The notes beneath the pieces were generated by a model, which ran no database searches, was not told where the DNA came from, and was given only the letters and a program-made list of their open reading frames with translations. Below are positions 1-5,232 of a stretch of 7,318 bases of DNA, piece by piece (within the stretch, counting starts at the first letter, position 1; every line of letters starts with the position of its first letter). The stretch spans positions 1 through 7,318 of the forward strand of contig DUKA01000196.1 in NCBI GenBank assembly GCA_013329615.1, written 5' to 3'. Source of the stretch: Candidatus Bathyarchaeota archaeon (GTDB taxonomy: Archaea > Thermoproteota > Bathyarchaeia > TCS64). A program made the position numbers and the translations under genes.

Positions 1-2
1 CT

Positions 3-152
3 CATTACCACCCCGACACCACACACACCGATACCACCCGCCTCGCAGCGGTCAGGCACATCGCGCAGCCGATCACACCCGCGACGACGCCTCTCCCCAG
101 CCCCATCAACCAGACCGCCTGCAACACCACGAGGGAAAAGGAACTCGGGTAA
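3..152 (+). CDS. Possible C-terminal fragment of an unidentified protein, cut by the left window edge
   Basis: An open frame enters from the left edge and ends at TAA 150-152, giving 49 residues with no start in view. I counted G or C at the wobble position in 41 of 49 codons, with C (28) well ahead of G (13). The clear genes in this window show the same C-led pattern, which favours this strand. The peptide is rich in Thr, Pro and His and ends in TTREKELG, so it could be a disordered tail; no family is recognised. The opposite strand holds a complete 50-codon frame (157 down to 5, ATG to TAA) encoding a hydrophobic peptide. It shares the same wobble positions, so GC3 alone cannot decide. Its G-led wobble use is unlike the neighbours. 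Either reading is tentative. Confidence 0.33.
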   Translation, partial: HYHPDTTHTDTTRLAAVRHIAQPITPATTPLPSPINQTACNTTREKELG

Positions 153-190
153 GTCATAGCCTCGACGGGGGAATCTTGAAACTAGATTGG

Positions 191-195
191 AAAAA
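191..195 (-). terminator. Possible U-tract terminator for the minus-strand unit
   Basis: On the - strand this is a run of five T (context CTGTTTTTCC), about 50 bases past the stop of the 38-residue frame at 245. Archaeal RNA polymerase often terminates at short U-rich tracts without a hairpin. It is a single tract in an otherwise C/G-rich stretch, so support is weak. The gap from 153 to 244 holds nothing else I recognise. Confidence 0.2.
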
Positions 196-244
196 CAGTC
201 CTCTTCGTGTGGCGCCCTGCCATCATGAGGCCGTCCTTCCTCGT

Positions 245-361
245 CTACCCGTACAGCTTCTCATAGTCGGTTTCGGCTAGTATCTTACCTTCTTTCTGGA
301 TCTTGTAGAGGCAGAACTTGTAAAGTGTGCCGTTGAGGTCGAAGAGGACAGCCCGAATCAT
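245..361 (-). CDS. Small 38-residue protein with a HAD motif I-like N-terminus, function unknown
   Basis: Reads ATG to TAG, starting MIRAVLFDLNGTLYKF and ending ETDYEKLYG. Codons match the neighbours (TTC, CTC, GAC, AAG, TAC, ATC), supporting real coding. The start resembles motif I of haloacid dehalogenase phosphatases (hydrophobic strand, then DxDGT), but the second Asp is Asn (DLNGT). No cap or later HAD motifs follow before the stop, so it cannot be a working HAD enzyme by itself. It could be an independent microprotein with a two-strand fold, or the remnant of a decayed HAD gene. It lies 39 bases after the cysteine desulfidase-like gene on the same strand. A TATA-like box sits about 28 bases upstream of the ATG and no clear Shine-Dalgarno is present, which fits a leaderless mRNA. 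I do not recognise the family. Confidence 0.48.
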   Translation of the reverse strand: MIRAVLFDLNGTLYKFCLYKIQKEGKILAETDYEKLYG

Positions 362-384
362 CCTGATTGATTATACTAATGAGG

Positions 385-393
385 GGATAAAAG
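385..393 (-). promoter_or_regulatory. TATA-like box ahead of the 38-residue frame
   Basis: On the - strand this reads CTTTTATCC, with its centre about 28 bases upstream of the ATG at 361. That spacing would place transcription start at or next to the ATG, giving a leaderless transcript. The pyrimidine-rich stretch CTTCTTTTAT also lies just past the stop at 401 and could instead be a terminator for the upstream gene. Confidence 0.33.
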
Positions 394-400
394 AAGACGC

Positions 401-1666
401 CTAGTTCTGACGCCTCATTACGTCGAGTATGAGGGCGTCGAGGTTCTGGAAGCCCTCCTTGCTGAGTGCGCCGAGGGTCTCGGCGACGTTCTTGAGGTCG
501 GGCTTGATCAGCCCCTGCGTGTCTGTGACGCCTCCACCGCTGACTGCGAGGAGGGCGCTCGTGTAGGCCTCCCCGCCCGCCGTGGAGACCTTGAGGGCGC
601 AGCTGCCCTTGCCGCCGTCGCAGACCATGCCCATGACCGAGGCGATGAGACTGGCTATCGCTATCTCCGCCTGCTTTGGCGTGCCCCCCATGAGGCGTAC
701 GATCGCAGCTGAGGCTCCAGCGCCCGCGGCTATCGAGCAACCGCACGTCGGCGTAATGATGCCCGTGTACGCCTTGATATACCGGGTGACGAGGTGGCTG
801 AGAGCCAACGCCTCGGCAAGCTCCCTGTCGGTCTTGCCGAGTTTCTTCGCCACGACGACCACTGGGACTATGGCGGTGATGCCGTGGTTCCCGCTCCCCG
901 AGCTGCTCATGATCGGGTTCGGCCCGCCACCCATCCTGAAGTCGGCGGCCGCCCCCGTCTTCGCCTTGACGTCCCAGAGGAGATCTCCTTCGGGAGAGTG
1001 GCTGTGGAGGTAGTACCCTACGCCGCAGCCCCACGGGGACTCGACACCCTCCTCCGCCGCGGTGGCGTTCATCTTGGCGCCCTCGATCATAAGCGCCTCC
1101 TGAGCCGGCGTGAGGCCTCCGGCTATGAGCCAGAGCCCCTCCATGTCGTTGCTCAGAAGCTCGTCGACGTAATCTGCGCCGCCCGAGGAGAACTTTCCCG
1201 CCTCCTTCGACAATATCGCCTTGCCGTCGACGCTGATCTCCACGATGTTGTCGTGCCTGCCCGAGATGGTTACCGTCGCGTTCTTCGCGCCCCGTCTTAG
1301 CGTTGCTTTGATGTAGACGCCCGGGTTGCCGACTATCTTCGTCGACACCGCGCCGGCGTCAACGAACTTCTTTGCCTCTTGGACGTCTTCGGGTTTGACG
1401 TGTGCGAGTGACTGCAGGCCGAGCGTGGAGTCGCCGGCTATTGCGCCGAGCGCCGCGGCGAGGCTGTTGCCCTTAAGGCCGCCGGTGTTGGGGACGCCGA
1501 CGTTGACTCCGTTCTTGTAGATGTTCGTAGAGAGTTCGAGGCTTATGCCGTCTGGTTTGCCTCCGAGGTGCTTCGCGCCTGTGGATGTGGCGTACGCTAC
1601 TGCGCCGGGTTCCGTACATCCGAGGGCGGGCTTTACCTCGCCCCGGAAGAACGCATCGAGATCCAT
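401..1666 (-). CDS. cyuA: L-cysteine desulfidase (CyuA/UPF0597) family protein
   Basis: This 421-residue protein is typical in length for the family that includes archaeal L-cysteine desulfidase, an oxygen-labile [4Fe-4S] enzyme converting L-cysteine to pyruvate, ammonia and sulfide in the cytoplasm. Family motifs are in order: GCTEPGAVAYA (C17), WGCGVGYYLHSHS (C214), SGSGNHGI (257-263), TPTCGCSIAAGAGA (C308, C310) and CDGGKGSCALK (C349, C356). All six cysteines lie inside these motifs, as expected for cluster or catalytic ligands; which ones bind the cluster is not decided here. The start is ATG at 1666, just before the N-terminal GCTEP motif as in relatives. The gene lies 34 bases after fen1 and may use its own promoter at 1691-1696. 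The family also overlaps in annotation with serine dehydratase alpha-like proteins, so substrate (cysteine, serine or another beta-substituted amino acid) is inferred. No sulfur-assimilation partner is in view. Confidence 0.88.
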   Translation of the reverse strand: MDLDAFFRGEVKPALGCTEPGAVAYATSTGAKHLGGKPDGISLELSTNIYKNGVNVGVPNTGGLKGNSLAAALGAIAGDSTLGLQSLAHVKPEDVQEAKKFVDAGAVSTKIVGNPGVYIKATLRRGAKNATVTISGRHDNIVEISVDGKAILSKEAGKFSSGGADYVDELLSNDMEGLWLIAGGLTPAQEALMIEGAKMNATAAEEGVESPWGCGVGYYLHSHSPEGDLLWDVKAKTGAAADFRMGGGPNPIMSSSGSGNHGITAIVPVVVVAKKLGKTDRELAEALALSHLVTRYIKAYTGIITPTCGCSIAAGAGASAAIVRLMGGTPKQAEIAIASLIASVMGMVCDGGKGSCALKVSTAGGEAYTSALLAVSGGGVTDTQGLIKPDLKNVAETLGALSKEGFQNLDALILDVMRRQN

Positions 1667-1690
1667 CGGTTAAAATGTCTTCGGGTTGGC

Positions 1691-1696
1691 TAAAAA
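1691..1696 (-). promoter_or_regulatory. TATA-like T-run upstream of the cysteine desulfidase gene
   Basis: Reads TTTTTA on the - strand, centred about 27-28 bases upstream of the ATG at 1666. This is the position expected for the TATA box of a leaderless archaeal transcript. It begins 4 bases past the fen1 stop, so the same T-run could act as a fen1 terminator. No good Shine-Dalgarno lies before the ATG, which supports an independent, leaderless promoter. Confidence 0.35.
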
Positions 1697-1700
1697 CGTG

Positions 1701-2738
1701 TCATCCGAACCACTTATCGAGGCGCGCGGTGCCCTTCGTCGCCGACGAGAAGCCCTTGTTCATCTTATCGATGGCTGCGAGAACCTTCTCCCTGTTGAAG
1801 TTGTGCTCCCCACACAGGTAGCTGAGTATACCCGCCGTGTCGGGTTTCCCCCAGTCCAGCTTGTAGTCATCAGTGACCTGTGGGCGTAGGAAGAGTTCCC
1901 GTATCTCGTTTATTGGGTGTGGAAACTCTGCGTTCGGCAGCTCGGGGATCACCGCCTCGAGGCTGCCGTGTTTCTTGATGAGCTTGATCGCCGTCTTCGG
2001 CCCTATACCCTTGACGCCGTCGGGGTTGTAATCTGTCCCGATGAGGATGCCAACGTCTATCAGCTGCTCACGCGTGAGCCCGACTTCCACGAGTAGCTTC
2101 TGATACTCGTACATCTCGGGCTCGACCTTTATATAGACGTTCTTCTTCGGGAGCTTGCGGCGGCCGCTTATACTGAGGTTCCTGACGAGGCGTGGCGCGC
2201 CGAGGAGTATCGAGTCGAAGTCCTGGCTAGATGATGCCCAGACGCTGCCCTTTATCGCCATGTGGGCGGCCTGCGCCTCCCCCTCGCTCGGCGCCTGAAT
2301 CACGGGTATCCCCATAAGCCCGAGGAGCCTCTTTGCGTCCACGATGACGTTCGTTGTCGCGACGACGCTCTGTTGCCCCCAGCGACGCGCAGCGACGTGG
2401 TCACCCTCCTCGACAGCCTTCTCGAACTTCTGCTTCGCCTGCACCCTGATCTCGTGGCGCGCCTCGAGAGTCTGTCTCTTGAACTCGTGCGGCCTGCCGT
2501 CGAAGCAGTAGACGACGCGTACACCCGCCTCCATCAAGTTACTATTCCTGTAAAGGATACCACTCAGGTGGCTCGTGACGTGCCCCTGCGCGTCCATCAA
2601 CTGCTCCCCGCCCTGACCTCGGATGATCGCTAGAAACTGGTAGATGACGTTGTGCCCGTCGAAGGCGACGGCCCTGCCCTTCAGTTCATCCAGAGAAATC
2701 TTGCGGGGCTCCACGAGGTCGCCGAACTGGACGCCCAT
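1701..2738 (-). CDS. fen: Flap endonuclease 1 (FEN1/XPG family)
   Basis: A structure-specific 5' nuclease that removes 5' flaps during Okazaki fragment maturation and base excision repair, normally docked on the PCNA clamp. From the ATG at 2738 it is 345 residues, close to the usual archaeal size. Metal-binding acidic residues are all visible: D27 (AFDGHN), D80 (YCFDGRP), E152 and E154 (APSEGEAQ), D173 and D175 (SSQDFDS) and D236 (GTDYN). The helix-two-turn-helix GVKGIGPKTAIKLI (about 241-254) follows. The C-terminus TARLDKWFG is a PCNA-interacting box with Thr where Gln is usual. A GTG three bases upstream could add one residue, but the ATG gives the canonical MGV start, which matters because the FEN1 N-terminus packs near the active site. 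GGGGGT lies six bases before that ATG. It sits 11 bases after the small winged-helix-like gene, so cotranscription with cdc48 is likely. Confidence 0.95.
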   Translation of the reverse strand: MGVQFGDLVEPRKISLDELKGRAVAFDGHNVIYQFLAIIRGQGGEQLMDAQGHVTSHLSGILYRNSNLMEAGVRVVYCFDGRPHEFKRQTLEARHEIRVQAKQKFEKAVEEGDHVAARRWGQQSVVATTNVIVDAKRLLGLMGIPVIQAPSEGEAQAAHMAIKGSVWASSSQDFDSILLGAPRLVRNLSISGRRKLPKKNVYIKVEPEMYEYQKLLVEVGLTREQLIDVGILIGTDYNPDGVKGIGPKTAIKLIKKHGSLEAVIPELPNAEFPHPINEIRELFLRPQVTDDYKLDWGKPDTAGILSYLCGEHNFNREKVLAAIDKMNKGFSSATKGTARLDKWFG

Positions 2739-2744
2739 CACGTG

Positions 2745-2750
2745 ACCCCC
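2745..2750 (-). promoter_or_regulatory. Shine-Dalgarno site deciding the fen1 start
   Basis: GGGGGT on the - strand overlaps the last base of the preceding gene's TAG and lies six bases from the ATG at 2738. It would be only three bases from the alternative GTG at 2741. The spacing and the MGV N-terminus both favour the ATG. Confidence 0.5.
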
Positions 2751-2959
2751 TACGCCAGCTCTATCCTGCGCTTACCCTTCGCCATCTTCGTGACCCTGAC
2801 GAGACCCTGAATCTCCATGTCCATGAGGAGCTTGCCGAACTCGGTCTCGTTTATGTCCTTCTGGTACTTCTGCACCTGCTTGAGGAGGTCGTCGAACTCC
2901 TGCGCCCCGTTCTTGCCGAGGGCCTCCACGACCGTCGAAGGGATGAGCTTTGCGTCCAT
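2750..2959 (-). CDS. Small winged-helix-like protein encoded between cdc48 and fen1
   Basis: 69 residues from the ATG at 2959 (72 if the GTG at 2968 is used). It begins MDAKLIPSTVVEALG and ends AKGKRRIELA. The order is: helix with STVVEALGKNGAQEF, a second helix (DDLLKQVQKYQKD), a third (ETEFGKLLMDMEIQG), then a LVRVTKMAKGKRRIEL hairpin rich in basic residues. This helix-helix-helix-wing order, with the MEIQGLVRV recognition-to-wing transition, is typical of winged helix folds in archaeal transcription or replication proteins. That is a fold guess from sequence, not a family match. It follows cdc48 directly (its Shine-Dalgarno sits on the cdc48 stop) and precedes fen1 by 11 bases, suggesting translation coupled to both. 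Possible roles are a DNA-binding adaptor for Cdc48 or FEN1, or an autoregulator. None is shown. Confidence 0.83.
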   Translation of the reverse strand: MDAKLIPSTVVEALGKNGAQEFDDLLKQVQKYQKDINETEFGKLLMDMEIQGLVRVTKMAKGKRRIELA

Positions 2960-2964
2960 CTTGT

Positions 2965-2970
2965 TCACCT
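2965..2970 (-). promoter_or_regulatory. Shine-Dalgarno site of the winged-helix-like gene
   Basis: AGGTGA on the - strand matches the archaeal anti-Shine-Dalgarno well and lies five bases before the ATG at 2959. It contains part of the cdc48 TAG (2971-2969) and the GTG at 2968, so that GTG is better read as part of the binding site than as a start codon. This placement implies termination-reinitiation coupling with cdc48. Confidence 0.6.
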
Positions 2971-5146
2971 ACGCGATATCCATCGGGGGCTTCTGCTGGT
3001 CCCGGATACGCTTGTTCGTCTCCTGATACCACTTCTCCATGTCAGGAGTGATCGAGGGTACTATATCAGCCATGACCTTCTCGAAGTCGGTGCCGAGGAC
3101 CTTCTGGGTATCGGGGTCCCTCCTGAGGGCGTTTATGGCTGCCTCACGGCAGATGGCGTCGATGTCGGCGCCGCTGTAGCCCTGCATCTTCTTCGCAAGG
3201 TCCTCGATCTTCACCTTCTCCAGCGGCATGTCCTTCGTCTTTATTTGAAGTATCCTTAGGCGTGCGTCGTGATCCGGAGGCGGCACGTAGACGCGCCTGT
3301 CGAACCTTCCTGGGCGCAATATGGCGGGGTCGATCATGTCGGGGCGGTTCGTCGCCGCGATGACAACTATGTTCTGGAGGGTCATCAGGCCGTCTATCTC
3401 CGTGAGTAGCTGGCTTATGACGCGCTCTGTGACGCGGTTGTCGCCGCCTCCGCCCCTCGCGGGGACGAGGGCATCGAACTCGTCGAAGAATATGATGCTA
3501 GGAGCAGCCATCCGCGCCTTGCGGAACGTCTCACGGATCGCCTTCTCCGACTCGCCGACCCACTTGCTGAATATCTCGGGGCCGCGTATGCTGATGAAGT
3601 TGGCCTCGGACTCCGTCGCGACGGCGCGTGCCAGAAGCGTCTTGCCGCAGCCCGGCGGGCCGTGAAGGAGTATGCCCTTCGGCGGCTGTATGCCCAAGCG
3701 CGTGAACCGCTCCGGGGTCTTCAGCGGCCACTCGACAGCCTCCTTGAGCGACTGCTTGACGGCCTCGAGCCCACCGACCTCGTCCCAGCGGACGTTCGGC
3801 GTCTCGATGTAAACTTCACGCATCGCGGTGGGTGTGACCTCTCTGAAGGCGCCCATTATGTCCTCGGTGGTTACGACCATCTGGTCTAGGACCTCGTGGG
3901 GTATCCTCTTCTGCTCGAGGTCGATCTTGGGGAGGTATCTGCGTAGCGCCTTCATTGCTGCCTCGCGGCTCAGCGCCTCAAGGTCCGCGCCCGTGTAGCC
4001 GTGCGTGAACTCTGAGACCTTCTGGAGGTTGACGTCCTCGGCGAGTGGCATACCTCGCGTGTGGATCTGCATGATCTCGAGGCGGCCCTCCCTGCCGGGG
4101 GTGGCGATCTCGATCTCCCTATCGAAGCGCCCGGGACGGCGCAGCGCCTCGTCGATGGCGTCTGGCCTGTTCGTGGCGCCGATGACTATGATGTGCCCCC
4201 TGCTCTTCAGCCCGTCCATGCAGGCGAGTAGCTGCGCGACGACGCGCCGCTCTACCTCGCCGGTGACCTCACTCCTCTTCGGCGCGATGGCGTCTATCTC
4301 GTCTATGAATAGGATGCTGGGCGCGTTCTTCTCCGCGTCCTCGAACATCTTCCTGAGCCTGCCCTCGGACTCGCCGTAGAACTTGCTCATGATCTCGGGG
4401 CCGTTTATGGCGTAGAAGTTGGCATCAGACTCGTTGGCGACCGCCCTAGCGAGGAGCGTCTTACCGCAGCCCGGTGGGCCGTGGAGCAGCACTCCCTTCG
4501 GCGGGTCGATGCCAAGCCTCTGGAAAATCTCGGGGTGGCGGAGCGGAAGCTCGACCATCTCCCTGATGCGCCGAATCTCCTCATTCAGCCCACCGATGTC
4601 CTCGTAGGTGGTCCTGCTCGGCATCTCCATCTCGGGGACGGGCTCGCTGAGTATCTGAATCTCAGTCGTTGGGCTGATCTTGACGATGCCCGCCGGTCTG
4701 GTGTTCACAACCATGAACGGCACGGAGTGGCCGAGCATCATGATTAGAAGCGTGTCCCCACGGGTGGCGGGGCGATCGATAAGCCGGTCCTTGACGAAGC
4801 GGATGAAGTCGTTGTCGACGCTGATCCTGATGTCGACGGGCGCCAGCTTGAGGCTGACCGCATACTCGGCCTCCGCCTTCTTCACCTGCACGAACTCGTT
4901 TATACTCACGTTGCAGTTCTTCCTAATGAAGCCGTCTATGCGTAGGAGGCTTAACCCCTGGTCCTCCGGGTAGGCTGGCCACGCCTTCGCAGCCGTGGAC
5001 TTCTTGCCGACCACCTCGACCACGTCGCCTACTGTGACGCCTAGGGTCTTCATCGTATCCGAGTCCATGCGGGCTATGCTTCGCCCGACGTCTCTCTGCT
5101 GCTTCGCTTCTGCAACCTTCAACTGGACGCTGCTCAAAATGTCCAC
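2969..5146 (-). CDS. cdc48: Cdc48/VCP-type two-ring AAA+ ATPase
   Basis: A 725-residue cytosolic hexameric unfoldase of the VCP/VAT family that extracts and unfolds proteins for degradation or disassembly. The N domain (about 1-175) has the family's double-psi barrel pattern (DVGRSIARMD, PVDIRISVDND). D1 has Walker A GPPGCGKT 223-230, pore loop KFYGES 255-260, Walker B ILFIDE 278-283 and Arg residues in RRPGRFD 336-342. D2 has Walker A GPPGCGKT 496-503, pore loop KWVGES 528-533, Walker B IIFFDE 551-556 and RPGRFD 611-616. All catalytic elements look intact in both rings, and D2 keeps an aromatic pore residue (W529). The start is GTG at 5146; the frame opens only at 5158 and no in-frame ATG lies upstream. 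The C-terminus ends PPMDIA, without the hydrophobic-Tyr-X tail that docks some archaeal Cdc48s on the 20S proteasome. A strong TATA box lies upstream and two more genes follow closely. Confidence 0.97.
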   Translation of the reverse strand: MDILSSVQLKVAEAKQQRDVGRSIARMDSDTMKTLGVTVGDVVEVVGKKSTAAKAWPAYPEDQGLSLLRIDGFIRKNCNVSINEFVQVKKAEAEYAVSLKLAPVDIRISVDNDFIRFVKDRLIDRPATRGDTLLIMMLGHSVPFMVVNTRPAGIVKISPTTEIQILSEPVPEMEMPSRTTYEDIGGLNEEIRRIREMVELPLRHPEIFQRLGIDPPKGVLLHGPPGCGKTLLARAVANESDANFYAINGPEIMSKFYGESEGRLRKMFEDAEKNAPSILFIDEIDAIAPKRSEVTGEVERRVVAQLLACMDGLKSRGHIIVIGATNRPDAIDEALRRPGRFDREIEIATPGREGRLEIMQIHTRGMPLAEDVNLQKVSEFTHGYTGADLEALSREAAMKALRRYLPKIDLEQKRIPHEVLDQMVVTTEDIMGAFREVTPTAMREVYIETPNVRWDEVGGLEAVKQSLKEAVEWPLKTPERFTRLGIQPPKGILLHGPPGCGKTLLARAVATESEANFISIRGPEIFSKWVGESEKAIRETFRKARMAAPSIIFFDEFDALVPARGGGGDNRVTERVISQLLTEIDGLMTLQNIVVIAATNRPDMIDPAILRPGRFDRRVYVPPPDHDARLRILQIKTKDMPLEKVKIEDLAKKMQGYSGADIDAICREAAINALRRDPDTQKVLGTDFEKVMADIVPSITPDMEKWYQETNKRIRDQQKPPMDIA

Positions 5147-5181
5147 CAGGGGCTGATCTCAGCTTTTGAGTGGGTTCTGTT

Positions 5182-5189
5182 CATATAAA
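5182..5189 (-). promoter_or_regulatory. Strong archaeal TATA box for the cdc48 operon
   Basis: TTTATATG on the - strand (context ACATTTATATGAAC) is a near-ideal archaeal TATA box in the 86-base gap between egsA and cdc48. The usual 25-27 base spacing puts transcription start near 5160, leaving a leader of about 14 bases before the GTG at 5146. This indicates cdc48 is transcribed separately from egsA. Confidence 0.75.
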
Positions 5190-5232
5190 TGTGTAGTTGG
5201 TTCTGGGATAGACACCTTCGAATGCGACGCGT

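Noticed and set aside
1..244. C-rich stretch considered as a tRNA, SRP RNA or other structured RNA gene
   Set aside because: No T-loop consensus, no cloverleaf arms and no recognisable RNA core motif; GC3 periodicity suggests part of it is coding.
285..1034. 249-residue - strand frame overlapping the cysteine desulfidase gene in another frame
   Set aside because: The peptide is Arg/Gly/Pro-rich low-complexity typical of a GC-rich frame shadow, while the overlapping frame 401-1666 has clear family motifs.
794..1300. 168-residue + strand frame antisense to the desulfidase gene
   Set aside because: No domain resemblance, and its length is explained by high GC3 of the gene on the other strand.
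2960..2968. GTG at 2968 as start of the winged-helix-like gene
   Set aside because: The GTG is inside an AGGTGA Shine-Dalgarno match spaced five bases from ATG 2959, which is the better start; the N-terminal three residues NK add nothing recognisable.
3637..3664. Near-repeat of the segment around 4458-4485
   Set aside because: It encodes the same Walker A sequence in the D1 and D2 ATPase domains of Cdc48, so it is ancient domain duplication and not a mobile or regulatory repeat.
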